DNA of 64,000 nt from Mangifera indica (GCF_011075055.1 NC_058148.1:13385969-13449968), one strand, 5' to 3'; shown: positions 1-11,655, numbered from the stretch's first letter. Notes: a model not told the origin generated them from the sequence alone. Numbers and translations: made by a program.

Positions 1-2
1 AG

Positions 3-173
3 AAAAGAATCGCTGAGAGAACTGCAGCTAGTGGGTTGGCTCCAGCAGCATGCAGGAAAGTACCATTACAAATTAAAACAGCCAAAGGTATTATTACTCC
101 CGACAAGAATAAAATAGGTTCTGCAGCTCAAGTGACAAAAAGAATTGTTTCTTCTAGAATTAGAGCATCTTAA
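3..173 (+). CDS. 3' end of an unidentified protein-coding gene (partial)
   Basis: An open frame enters from the left edge and runs 56 codons to a TAA at 171-173. The peptide is basic and rich in Ala, Lys, Arg and Ser, reads smoothly, and ends in RIRAS. The other two plus frames close within about 115 bases. The following 100-300 bases are T-rich and look like a 3' untranslated region. I do not recognise the family. It could be a real C-terminal exon of a gene starting outside the window, or a chance frame. No domain or motif can be named. Confidence 0.4.
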   Translation, partial: KRIAERTAASGLAPAACRKVPLQIKTAKGIITPDKNKIGSAAQVTKRIVSSRIRAS

Positions 174-603
174 GGAAAAAGCTCAAACGTGGATGGTACC
201 CAGTTGCATCTTCTTCCACTTTAGATCATTGCTGATCCAACTTCTATAGCTAATATCAGCTTGTTATTACCAATTCCTTCAAGATTTCTACTTTTCTTGT
301 GCAGTTTTCTTTCCCTTAATGTATAGTTATAATTATAATGATATATTTTTCTTTTCTTCCTTTGTTTTCTAGGGCCGTCATAATCTATTGAGAGACTTTA
401 TTGAAGTCTGAAGGAGTCATTGTTTGTTTTTGTAGGGACATAATAATCTCTTTCACCATGTGATAATACTTCTTGCTGTTTTATTTCCAAAGAATACTTG
501 AAACTATTGGGTTTTAATAATATATCTCTGAATCTGTCAAAATTCCACACTCATTAGAAAGTAGACCAAATTTAATTCTTTATGTTATCATTAACGCATA
601 CCC

Positions 604-768
604 ATATGGACTTGAAGCAAAATACATACATCTGCATTTGGAATCCAATTGACAGAAGATGGACCAACTCTGCTGATTTACCACAAACAGTCAACTGGTG
701 TACAAAAAATTGCAGGGTTTGAAAATGTTGAAGGATCTGAAATTCTTGCAATTAATCCCCTGGCTTAG
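604..768 (+). pseudogene. Short coding remnant, family not recognised
   Basis: The frame from 655 to a TAG at 766-768 reads like a protein C-terminus (TLLIYHKQSTGVQKIAGFEN is part of it). Just upstream, 617-649 reads well in another frame (AKYIHLHLESN) before an in-frame TGA. A smooth peptide broken by a frame change and a stop suggests a decayed gene piece. No start codon or splice context supports an intact gene. Family and parent gene are unknown. Confidence 0.3.
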
Positions 769-1059
769 AGTGATTCTGCAGAGCCAGCAACTGACTGACT
801 GAGGTGTCATTTTCTTTAATTATAGAATTATACTTGTTAGTTGTACAAATGCCTATTCTAACACGGTTCAATTAGTTGGAATTGGATAAATTAATGGTAG
901 ACAAATTCAGAAGCAGCAAAAATAGTTGGAAATCCCTTTGTAGAAAATGTTAAGCTCAAATTTTGTTGCATCGTTGAGTAATGGATATGAAACAGCCATC
1001 TCATAAACTGTTATAAAATCGTGTAAAAAATCCAACTTAACATCAACCCTTTTTATCCA

Positions 1060-1623
1060 TGGCAAGACTAGTGAGTGGTTGAAAACAAACTCAAAATTGC
1101 TGAAGCTGGCCTTAAAAATTACCGAACTTCAGTTTCTCAACTGGGCTCTCCGTTTTCTGGAGAAAGTTCAGATCATCTTCTTAGAAAGAATCTCTTTGGC
1201 CCCCCATCTGGAAATCTCTTTGCGCATCAAGTTTTTCTGCTAAGCTAATGTCCCATTTGAATTTTCTTGAACTTCCTTTTTGTTTATTGCTCAATAAGGT
1301 TTGAATCATTCTTTGAATTAAGCAAAAAAGAAAGGAAAGATTTATGTATGCACATGTATACATAACAACATCAAATATAAGACTTAGCATGGCAGACAAA
1401 GCAATTGAAATAGCAAGAGTCTATGGTTTCTGCACGTCGCATGCGATGTAGAGCCGTAAAACAAACGAGGTACAATTTTATTTTCATGGTCTCATTCTGT
1501 TCCAGGATTAATGAAGGCTTGAATCCTGACGTTTAATATTTTTGTAATTCTGAAAACAGAATTGACGATGAAAGATAAATGAGTTATCAGTTTTCGCTTT
1601 GATGAGCAATCTTAACATTGGCA
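1060..1623. other. Non-coding stretch upstream of the decayed gene
   Basis: A plus-strand frame of about 50 codons ends at a TAA at 1246-1248, but it has no start codon and no recognised family. It may be another remnant. The rest, to the probable splice acceptor near 1623, shows nothing I can name. Confidence 0.3.
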
Positions 1624-3674
1624 GGGAAATAAGCAACTGCTGGACCCTTTCAAAGGCTCTTCCCTATTCCAGAATGAGAAGGAAGTTAAAGGCTTGAGAA
1701 TGAACAAGTCATCTGGAAATTCGGATGGAATTTTAATGGTAAACTTGAAAAAGAAGATCATGACATTTAGTGACATCATTGACCTTCCTCCTTCTGATTG
1801 TTCAAATTCAACACGAGGTATTAATTTTCTGTCCCCAATCGACCTCTCAAAAAAATTCGTGAAAAAAGTATCAGAAATCCTGAATTCAACGTTCTTACTT
1901 GCAGATGCTGATGAGGACGATGAAAGATCTCCAAAATCTGTTTCCTGAAATCGTTCCGAAGATTCAATTATCAGAAATGAAAGAAGCATCAATAGGTCAA
2001 ATTTTGGGTCCTTTTTCCAAGACTCTAAAATCCATTGAAAGTTCATGGAGGACGAATAGAGATTCAATGGACATATTTGAATTGGATATGCATCGAGATG
2101 AGGAGAACAGCCACACAGAGCAACGTGGCAATATGTTTAGGTTGCAAGTATGAAATATGAATTACCCTTTTGATTTTCTTAATTGAAATTGCTAAAAGAA
2201 TTATTTATGCTGTAGTTGAAAGTGTACTGGGAACACTAGATTCCTTGATTAGGATTGCCATGGAGAAGTTCAATGTGATGGATGAAGATTTGGCGAGGAA
2301 AGATTCAAGTCCACCGGGTAGCCCACTAGGGAAAATCCTGGGGACTTGGTCGGACTACGACGGTAGCTCCTTCTGTGGTTCTCCGGCCACGCTGACGTCG
2401 GTTCTTCCGAATTCGAGTTCACATTATACCTCACCGCTTCTCTTGCCTCTCAGAGTTCAAGCAGTTGGGAAATTAAACCCTCTTGATGTCAAACGCCCGT
2501 CTTTCCACAAGCCTCCTCAAGCCCAAATTCAAGATTCCAGGATTTCCGCTGAAAACAACAATATTGTTGATGAAATTATGGAAGATGAACAATTGGATAA
2601 AGCACCGGCTGCTAATGTTGAAGAAATTGAAAAGCCAAAGAATTTGGTGACAGCTCCTATAACCGTAGCAATGGAACCTTCAAGACAGCCAAATTTGTCT
2701 CCAGATGTAGAACTGGCATCATCACCGCCTACTCTACCTCCAACGCCTGATTTCGGACCAAATTTAACACCGTCAATGCCGCCACCACCGCCCCCAGCAC
2801 CCATTTTGAAGCTAGTGTTAAGGTTACAGCAGCGCAATCAATGCCACCGCCACCACCGCCTCCCCCTGGAAAGTTAGGAGCTGTATCACTAACACCTCTG
2901 CCGCCTCTGCCACAGATGCCAGTTGTAAATGGAGCTGCTGCGCCTCCACCTCCTCCAGTTGGGACGGTAAGATTCTTGCGACCCAATAAAGCTACTAAAT
3001 TGAAGAGGTCGAACCAAATGGGGAAGTTATATCGGCTTCTAAAAGGGAAGATTGAAGGAAGTGATTCAAGTAAATCGACAAGGGGAAGAAGGGGTGTTGG
3101 TGGATCTGGAGCTGGTGGAAAAGGAATGGCTGATGCACTAGCAGAAATGACAGAAGTATAAAGATAAACTAAATTAATCGATCTACTATAGTTATTCATA
3201 TCTCGAATAAATTTAAAATATTTTCTTTTATGATCTCTCAGATCAGCCTACTTCCAAAAAATTTAAGAAGATGTTCAAAAGTATGCAAAGCCAATCACAG
3301 AGTTGAAACTTCAATTACTACTTCCCAGACAAAGGACATGGCTGAGCTGCTTCAATTCCATAAACAAGTGGAATCACTGCTTGAGAATTTGACTAATGAA
3401 TCTCGGGTTTAAATCATCTTAGTGTTGTTCATTACTGTAAATTTAATATTCATTTTTATGGTTTCCCATGACGATGAGCTGCAAATAATTAATGGTTTGA
3501 TATGCAGGTGCTAGCACGATTTGAAGGCTTCCCTTCAAAGAAGTTGGAAGCAATGAGGACAGCCACAGCATTATTCTCTAAGCTAAAAGAAATGGTCACT
3601 GAATTGCAAAAATGGAAGATTGTGGCTCCATTGAAGCAACTCCTGGACATGGCTGAACGTTACTTTAAGGGAAA

Positions 3675-4521
3675 GGCCAAACGACTATTTCCCACCCAAG
3701 GTATGCTGCAATCTCAAGTTTCTATTCTTTAATTATGAAAACACCAAATACCCACTTATAGTCGGTTAAATTTAATAAAATCCTAACGGTGATAAATTTA
3801 ATCTCATTTTCCCCCCCTAAAAGTTTAAAAACTAATATTTTTTCCCTAAGCTAAGTTTGTAAAAATCGCATTCCCCCCTAGGGTTTATTTCCAAACCCTT
3901 TCACTTTCTCCAGCGCCATCGCTGGCCGTCTTCCCCTCCCGACGGTTTCTCTTTCACCGAAAGCCCCCCTCAACTCCACCCCAACTCATCCGGTGCAGAG
4001 AGACGTTGTCTGGGAAGAGAAATCGTCTTCCCAGATGACAAAGACGAGATTGATCGATCTCGTCTTCGTCGTCTGGGAAGACGATCGTCTTCCTAGATGA
4101 AGAAGACTCGTCTTCCCAGACGACGACAACTGGGAAGACGCTCGACAAAGTTCTTCGTCTTCCACGGCTTTTTCGACGTCGGTCGAACGTCTAAATGGGA
4201 GGAAAGAGATCGTCGGAAGGAGAGGATGCTTCGAGAGGGAGAGACCATCGGCAATGGAGCTGAAGATACGTCGGAGATTTCAAAACGAAACCCTAGGGTG
4301 AAACTGCAATTTTTTAAAACTTAGGCTGAGGGAAAATTTTAGTTTTTAAAGTTTATGAGGGCAAAAGTAGATTCTATTTTAGTTTATTTTTAATATTATA
4401 GAGAAAATGATAATTTTACCCTTACCACCGTTAGAGTTTTGTTAAATTTAACCAGTCATGGGTGGTTGTTTGATGTTTCCATAGTTAAAGGATACCTTGG
4501 GTGGGAAATAGTCGTTTGGCC
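3675..4521. mobile_element. Inner Mutator-like element A, nested in element B
   Basis: This 847-bp element has inverted ends beginning GGCCAAACGACTATTTCCCA on the left and the reverse complement on the right. It is flanked by an exact 9-bp repeat TAAGGGAAA at 3666-3674 and 4522-4530. That target includes the first six bases of element B, so A inserted after B. The similarity between the two arms continues inward, including the CTAACGGTG and AAATTTAA stretches. The core (about 3960-4160) is rich in GAAGACG/CGTCTTC motifs that form local palindromes. It has no coding capacity. A is the best-preserved member of a family repeated through this window. Confidence 0.85.
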
Positions 4522-4561
4522 TAAGGGAAATTATAAAAAATGGCTAAAATACCGTCCCACA

Positions 4562-4637
4562 AAGCAAAAATGCCCAAAGTCACTATTTTCAAGCAAAAAT
4601 GCCCAAATTCACTATTCCTAAGCAAAAATGCCCATGA
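4562..4637. repeat. 29-bp tandem repeat, about 2.6 copies
   Basis: The motif AAGCAAAAATGCCCAAA starts at 4562 and 4591, and in shorter form near 4620. The repeat lies just inside the left end of element B. Confidence 0.7.
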
Positions 4638-4839
4638 CTTTTTCTAAAACGCCAAAATTACCTTTCCTCTCATTTATAAAAACCCTCTTCACTCATTATG
4701 AGGAGTTAAATGAAATTTTATTAAAATTAGAGGGGCATTTTGATATTATACATTTCTCAATGAAATTTTAGGAATAGATAATTGAGGGGTCAAATTAAAT
4801 GTTATTAAAATTGAGGGGCATTTTGATATTAAACATTAT

Positions 4840-5335
4840 AGTAACATTATAAATGAAATTTCAGTTCAACTTTTAGAATTTCATCGTTTTACGATATATC
4901 AACTCGTATTTTTCAGATATCTGAAGAATTTTTTTATTGTTGTCATTCTAGGGTATTTCAACTTTTAAAATTCGAATTTCAGTTCCGTTTTTTTGAATTT
5001 TACTATTTTACGATATATCGAATGTATTTTCCAGATTTTTGAAGAATTTTTCGATTGTTACCATTCTAGGGTATTTCAACTTTTAGAATTCGAATTTTAG
5101 TTTCGTTTTTTCGAATTTCACCTTTTTATGATATATCGACTCGTATTTTTCAAATTTTCAAAGAATTTTTCGATTATTGCCATTCTAAGGTATTTCAATT
5201 TTTAGAATTCGAATTTTAGTTTTGTTTTTTTTGAATTTTACCATTTTACAATATATCGATTAGTATTTTCCAAAATTCTGAAGAATTTTTCGATTGTTGT
5301 CATTCTAGGGTATTTCAACTTTTAGAATTCGAATA
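4840..5335. repeat. Tandem array of about 119-bp units inside element B
   Basis: The landmarks CATTCTAGGGTATTTCAACT and ACGATATATCGA recur at spacings of 118-121 bases. GGGTATTTC or its variant begins near 4951, 5069, 5188 and 5309. About four diverged copies are present. The array is non-coding and AT-rich and probably belongs to the body of the element rather than to a host gene. Confidence 0.8.
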
Positions 5336-7045
5336 ATTGATATATTGAAATATCTTAGAATGTCAATAATAAAAAAATTACTTGAAAATCTAAAAAACAA
5401 ATCTAAATTTATAAAACTACATGTTCAAATAGCTTATGAACGAGAAAACCGAAAAATCAATCAAAAATTTGGTAATTATATCGTAAAACGCATCTAAAAA
5501 AGCACATCATAATTACAAATATAAAATTTGAAAATTACATATGAAAAATGTCTAGTTCGGTTACAAACAAACTTAAAATCATAAAAACTGAAAATCCTAA
5601 ATTTGATAAAATAATAAAACTACATAATACACATTGAAACAGTTTTATGTTGGCCCCCCCAATTTAGTGGTGTTATAGAGCTCGAAACGAGCTTCGCGTT
5701 GATATATTATAGGCCCCGTAACTCCTCCCGGATCAAAAGTTATGGCTGTTCAAATTCTATCTCATGTAAACCCTATAGTTTTAAAAAAGTTAATTTCCAC
5801 CCAACAGCCCACTATCACGTGGCAAATTTCAAAAAAATCTACAGTGGAATGAGGACTCTCACACAGCTCCCTAATATTTTGAAAACACTAAGTAAGCCCC
5901 TTAACCCACTGTCAACAGTGAGAGAAATCGTCCGACAGTGGGAAACATTGTTCCCACTGTCGGACTGTCGAACGTTTCGGAAGGGATTTCCAGCCAAAAT
6001 TCATCGTTTTGGCCTCCAATTTCAACACAAATCAAATCTATATAAGCTATAACACAAAACCCCTCAACCAATTCAACGAAATCAACGAAGAATCAAAACA
6101 TTTCAAGCATTGTTCAAAATCGAAACTCTAAATCCTAAACTGCAAAATCTCACTCAAATCTCAATAATATGAACAATAACTTGATTCAAATAAGATGACG
6201 GAAGATATTCTAACGTGTTGTGCCATTTTCGGTTGTCGAAAACCACAAAAATGGTCGAAAATCTGACCGATAGTGGGATGACAGTGGGACAGGGGAAAAT
6301 TTCGAATTTTCCCCTGTTTTTGAACAGTGATTTCACAGTGGGAACAGGGAAATTTGCTGAGTTTATATATGGGTAGTTTCGGTATATTACAAAAGTTTGG
6401 CATTTTTGTTTTAATCTGAATTTTTTAGATAATTTTGCTTAAACCCCCTTACTTTAGCCTATTTTTTATAATTTCCCTTACTTTAATAAGGTTATTCTTA
6501 TGTTTTCATCATAATCGAATTTAGAAGAATTTAGAAACATTAAAACAAAAGCAAAAATACCTCACAAGTGAAAAAAAAAAAAGACACTAATTAACTTGCA
6601 GATCAAAGGAGAAATCGAAGCATTGGAGAGGACAAAAGATGAGGAAGTGAAGAAATTTCAAAATCATAATATTCATGTCGACTTCGTCATCCTCTTCAAG
6701 ATCAAAGAACTAATGGTGGACGTTTCCTCCGGCTGCATGGAGCTTGCACTGAAGGTAAACAAACATATGCACACATCTTTACATTGTTGGATTTTCATGA
6801 AGTGACGTCCATTTCACAGGGAATGCTGTTTTTTGAACTTGATTCAGGAAAGTAGAGAAAGAAACGCAGAAGCAGCAAAGGGAAACAAATGTGAAGGAAA
6901 AGCAGAGGAAAGTGTTAAAATACCATAGAGAGCATTTCAGTTTGCATTTCGGGTTTACAATTTTGCGGGAGGACATGACGATCGAGCTGACAATCTCACC
7001 CAAGAATTGGCTCGAGCAACTGAGACAATTCCTAGCCAGAATTGA

Positions 7046-7510
7046 TATCGAACTCGATCTCCAACCTCTATTCAAATAAGTATCGTGATAATGTAAGCAG
7101 TGTGTAATACAAAGAGTGCGTGATATTTGATTACTTATAAAAGAGAAAGTTGATGGCGGCATTGAAGCCTAATCGAATTTTGAGAGGCCTCGTTATGCAC
7201 TTCTTTTTGAGTTAAAAGTAGAGAAATATTTGATTAATTAGGACTACTAATACTACTACTGATTGCTTGTGCTGCTACGGTGAATATCAGTGGAGGACTC
7301 AAGCCAGGTCAAGGGTAGTCAACTAACCCTTTTATGTCTAAAAAATTCATAGTTTTTATATTTTTACAATAATTATTCTTAAATTTTTTTTCATCTTTTG
7401 TAACGGTTATATTTTATTTTTATTCATCATTAACTCTTTAAAATTTTATCTTAGGTTCATTGTGAAAAAATATCTATTTGTATTCACCCTTGAAACTGAA
7501 CAAAATATAA
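7046..7510. other. Non-coding flank
   Basis: AT-rich sequence after the last decayed exon. I see no gene, repeat or clear signal. Confidence 0.5.
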
Positions 7511-8989
7511 GGCCAAAAGACTTATACCCACTCAATGTTTAAACCATTCACAAAATCTTATCCATTAACTTTGAAAATTTTAAATAACCATTATCAACTA
7601 TTACCATTAGCAAAATCAGTTAGTTAAGGTTATAAATGTTATTTAACTAGTAATATTAAAAAATTTAAATTTTATCTCATTTTCTCATTCTAATTTTGAA
7701 AATTGACAATTTCTCTTAACTTAGTTTTGAAAACTTACATTTTCCTTTCACTATTAGGGTTTTACTTTTTTACTCATTATAATTGTCTCATTATCTTCAG
7801 AAAATTGTAGTTATAACCCCACAATTGTATTATCTATTTTTAGCAATTGTTCTTCTCAATGATTTATTTACATAGTAATCTTCTTCTTGTGAACACACTC
7901 ACCCTCCCTAGTGATATTTCCTATGTGTATATTATGGTTTTTCTGATTGAGAACGAGTACTGCTTAAACAAGTTGGGACAAACCTCTATGAGATTTAGAA
8001 GCACGAAAGACCATTAAGCGAATTGATTAATGGTTTGCACTCCAACGATTCATTCAATAAATTCTTCGATGTTCTAAAACATTGAATAAATTTTGAGCAC
8101 TCATGTTCCCGTGATGTTACTGTCAAGCTCTCACAGAATGACCTTTTTAGCTGGGTGACTTGACAGATCCACCACACAGCCAAATATCATCGCCCTCACC
8201 CGGCGGCTCCAAGCGGTGATAGTCGCTCAAACTAAACCCTTGGTAAGTGATAAATATTACTCACAAACAAAACATAACTCAGAAACAAAATGAATTAACC
8301 CAATACCGACAAATGGAAGCTGAACATAATTACATAATAGTGACGTTATTATTCATGTAAATTTGAATGAAATGTGTTAGCTAAGCACGAAGCAATGTGA
8401 GGAATTAGAGATGGAATTTATGGGCAGAATCTGGCTAGGTTTAAAGACACTTTTAGAATGGTTAAGTAAGACGCTCTTTAGCTGCTCAACCTTCACATCC
8501 ATCGCCATTGTCATTGCCATTTTCACTCTCTCATTTTATAACAGAATTTTTTTAATCAATAATTGTAAAAATCAAATCACAAATTTGGCAACCTATTGTG
8601 CCGACAAAGGGCTCTTCTCAAGAACAATCTCACAAAGAGAGTCAAGTAGTTATGTGATAGGTAATTTTTAGTTTGGTGGATCATGACAAAATGTGCTTCA
8701 TAGGCTTATGATTCATCGATGAGAAAAACTTTAATAAACACATTAAAGATATCATCAATAAGAAAACGTGTGTCAACAAGATAAATATTAAAGTGTCAAA
8801 ATAAATTATTGAAAAAAAAAAATACAATTGTGCAAATGTAATTATAATTTTCTAAAAAATAATAGGTAACTATAACGAATAAAAAAATAAAACCCTAATT
8901 TTAAATATTACCGAAAGATGATACCCCAAAATTAATAAATAGGATTTTATTAATAAACTAAACATTGAGTGAAAACAGGTCCTTTGGCC
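7511..8989. mobile_element. Mutator-like element, same terminal family as element A
   Basis: The left end GGCCAAAAGACTTATACCCA matches the reverse complement of the right end (GGCCAAAGGACCTGTTTTCA), and both continue with CTCAATGTTTA. The flanking 9-mers AAAATATAA and CAGACATAA agree at six positions, consistent with an old insertion. The interior (7900-8680) is less AT-rich and does not resemble the arms. It includes a frame of 86 codons at 8411-8671 with a hydrophobic stretch and a degenerate peptide-like frame around 8003-8160. Neither is recognised. The interior could be captured host sequence. Confidence 0.65.
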
Positions 8990-9494
8990 CAGACATAATG
9001 GTCAGTTAATGGACTTTTGTAAGAAAAAGTCATAGAAATGAGAGCCTTGATTCAGAAACGTGCTGAAAGAATTCCTTCAATATCAATTTAAAGTCCAACA
9101 ATTAATTAGTGGTATACATTGTATCCCTACGTTCCCCTGTGCCTCTGACAGGCATGGGGAAATTTTGTTATCGGCGGATTCTTTGAACAAACAAAGAAGA
9201 CAAAGTTGAGCTCAGTAGCCAACAAGGACCGAGATAACATTGCCTGTTTATTACTTTAATTAATGGCGATTTTTCAACGACTCCCACCTGCTATGCCTAC
9301 AAACCTACAAACAATAACTTTGATTTTTTAAATGCGGTGAATTAATTAATAATCAATGTTTAAAATATGTTATAATTGCCTTAATATCTACCATTCTCTT
9401 GCATTTAAATAATTAAATTTAGATCTCCTCTTGCTTCCCTTCCATACTTAACATTCAATCGGGCTGTCTGTTGGTCAATGAGTCATTGGTATGA
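8990..9494. other. Non-coding stretch
   Basis: No open frame, repeat or known signal is evident between the two elements. Confidence 0.4.
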
Positions 9495-10414
9495 CATGGA
9501 AGCATACCCCTCGTTTAATGCAAATCCGGATTTATACAATTAATTTTTGAAAATTTAAATATACATATTTTTATTAAAATTTATTGTTATAATTAAAAAT
9601 AAATTATTATTTAATTAAAAATATTTAAAAAATAAAAATTTATAATTTTTTCTCTAAATTTAAAAATAATTTTTTTTACTTAAAATTTTAAAAATTAACT
9701 ATTTTTTTAAAGGATTTTTGCCCTCACCAGAGACAATAAAGTCGCCGCTCTCTCCATTCCGAGATGAACAGTAACAATATTTTAAGATTTTTAGATCATT
9801 GAAACGGAAAAACTAGAATGCTATCACCACTAGTCAGCCAACCAACCACCGTCCACCAATAATGAACAACAGCAAACGACAGCTTCTCGTCGATCATCAG
9901 GAGAATGACACTAGAATGCTCGGGAGAGGCTGTAGGCCATCCGTCTCCTCGTCTTCTCGTCGAAGATAGCCGAAGAAACGGAAGCAGAGGAGAAGTCGTC
10001 TTCTCGTCTTCTCCTCGTCGGCGATCTTTGACGAGAAGCCGTCCGAATTATTCTTCTCTGCTTTCGTTTCTTCAACGAGTTTGGTTTTCCTTCGCGACGT
10101 TCCACATCTTACCTAGCAGTTCCTCTCCCTGTCGTTTCATTTTCCTTGCTGTTGCTCATTATTGGTGGACGGTGACTGGCTGGCTGCCTGTGTTCGTATT
10201 CAAGCTGGCGACTTTGCTGTCTCTGTTGAAAAAAATTGTTAATTTTTAAATTTACGAAGAAAACTGCAATAAATTTTTAATTTTTTTTAATAATTTTAAC
10301 TAAATAATATTTTTTTCTAATTTTAATATAAAGATAAATATTTAAATTTTAAAAAATTAATGGATAAAACTTTCAATCTGTACCAAACTTTGGGTGGGAA
10401 TAAGCTTTTTGGCC
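9495..10414. mobile_element. Degenerate Mutator-like element of the GGCCAAA family
   Basis: The right end reverse-complemented reads GGCCAAAAAGCTTATTCCCA and continues into AT-rich sequence that mirrors 9520-9680 on the left. The extreme left end is eroded (GGAAGCATACCCCTCG), and no target duplication is visible. The core (9900-10100) carries repeated CGTCTTCTCGTC motifs. The frame through it (9905-10249) is a by-product of these motifs, not a gene. Confidence 0.6.
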
Positions 10415-11655
10415 TTATAATTAATCAAAGTCTCAAGTCTTATCTTTATGGATTATTCGTATTCAAAATAGCAAGAATAACTCCATCTACAACTAAAAAT
10501 AATATCTAAATCAAGTGTCTGTCTATATTCAAAGTATGACTTTTGTCATTAGTTCCATCATACTGTTATTGAATCTTTATATCGATCTTCCCCATTATTC
10601 ATCTTCAAAATGGCCTCTAACATGAAGTCATTCATGTTGAAACCTTATTAGATTTATACCAGCAGAAGATTCAGAACTCTCATTACCATCGTGCTATACT
10701 TTGGCAACTTGTTATTTTCAAACTCAAAGTGATTTCTCACGTAGATTATCTTGATTTGAAGAGATTTTACATTAGTTTAATAATCATTCCAAATTTGGAT
10801 CTGGTCTTGCCTACCTGCCTCTTGTCCAATTTTAAAACATACTCTATTCAAACTGAATTAAGTCCTCTCCCCATTATTTCATTCCAACTCTTTTGTTTAT
10901 TTTGGTCTTGTTAATAGTAGATGTCATATTTAAGTCCACAAATCTTATAGGGCTTGAAATCGTCAATCCGTGTGCAAATCATATTGACCAAATTTGAACT
11001 CCAATTATTCTTAATAATTATAAAATTAATAATTTAATCTTGATATTTCATCGATACATTTTAAACTTATTCTCTTGCAATTGCCCCCCTCAAACTGCTC
11101 CTTATTATTTTACTACAGTATCTTAATCAAAACATTATATGAGTACCATCAGATAGAATTTTTCAATAAGACGCCTACTAAAATTAGCATTTACATATAA
11201 AATGTTCAAACTTATATAAGAATTCAAGTCACTTCTGTTTCCTAACTTATACTTTCCATTTTTCGATATAAAAATTAAAGAATCTAAATTTCAATGTGTT
11301 TATTTCTTTCTATTACCAAATTTTTTATTATATAGCTAAACAAAAATTAATATTGATTCATACAAAAATAATATCTTAAATGAAAGATCTTGTTACAAAA
11401 ATTTCTCTTCAAGTCTAAAATTGTTTTTGAGGCGGCTGTATGCAAAATGATCCCAGAAAAATGTCTAAAATATATAGATTGTTCGTCTATATAATATGCT
11501 GTCTACCTGGGTAAATAGGTTAATTAGACGATACATAAAACTGAAGCATAATTTAAGTCATTTATTTACTCAAATTCTGGTTTTAAAATGAAACACAGCA
11601 GGTTTGTCAAAGCCATGAGTTGAACAAGCAAAATACGTAAGATGACAAATTAGTC
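10415..11655. other. Intergenic, downstream of PPO
   Basis: AT-rich sequence with no recognisable gene. The right-hand part should contain the 3' untranslated region of the minus-strand PPO gene. Confidence 0.5.

Larger units (their letters stand above)
3669..6477. mobile_element. Outer Mutator-like (MULE/MITE type) non-autonomous element B
   Basis: It is flanked by an exact 9-bp direct repeat TTACTTTAA at 3660-3668 and 6478-6486, the size typical of Mutator-like elements. Its ends are inverted repeats: GGGAAATTATAAAAAATGGC on the left (3669-3674 continued at 4531) and, reverse-complemented, GGGAAATTATAAAAAATAGG on the right. Without the inner insertion it is about 1.95 kb. It contains a short three-copy repeat at 4562-4637, a 119-bp tandem array, and several hairpins near 5940 and 6290. 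No transposase frame is visible, so it would need one supplied in trans. It lies in the fifth exon of the decayed gene, four bases before the original splice donor. Confidence 0.85.
1624..7045 (+). pseudogene. Decayed At4g04980-like proline-rich protein gene, split by nested transposons
   Basis: The conceptual protein matches the plant family of uncharacterised proteins typified by Arabidopsis At4g04980. It has an N-terminal ILMVNLKKKI / DIIDLPP block, a poly-proline middle, the ALAEMTE and VLARFEGFP blocks, and a C-terminal AFQFAF / AGGHDDRAD block. Approximate exons are 1624-1825, 1904-2150, 2190-3155, 3240-3411, 3508-3668 plus 6487-6490, 6602-6754 and 6848-7045. Lesions visible against the family pattern are: a frame change between about 2780 and 2812 in the proline region; a TAA at 3264-3266 where Glu is expected; a one-base loss near 3305; and a TAG at 6926-6928 where Trp is expected. 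A 2.8-kb insertion also separates the fifth exon from its splice donor. Splice phases of the first two introns do not join cleanly, which may be further damage. The natural function of the family is unknown to me. Very likely non-functional. Confidence 0.85.

Noticed and set aside
3702..3732. Coding continuation of the fifth exon into element A
   Set aside because: The codons after 3668 come from the inserted element ends, not the gene.
9905..10249. 114-codon plus-strand frame
   Set aside because: Produced by the CGTCTTC-rich core of a transposon.
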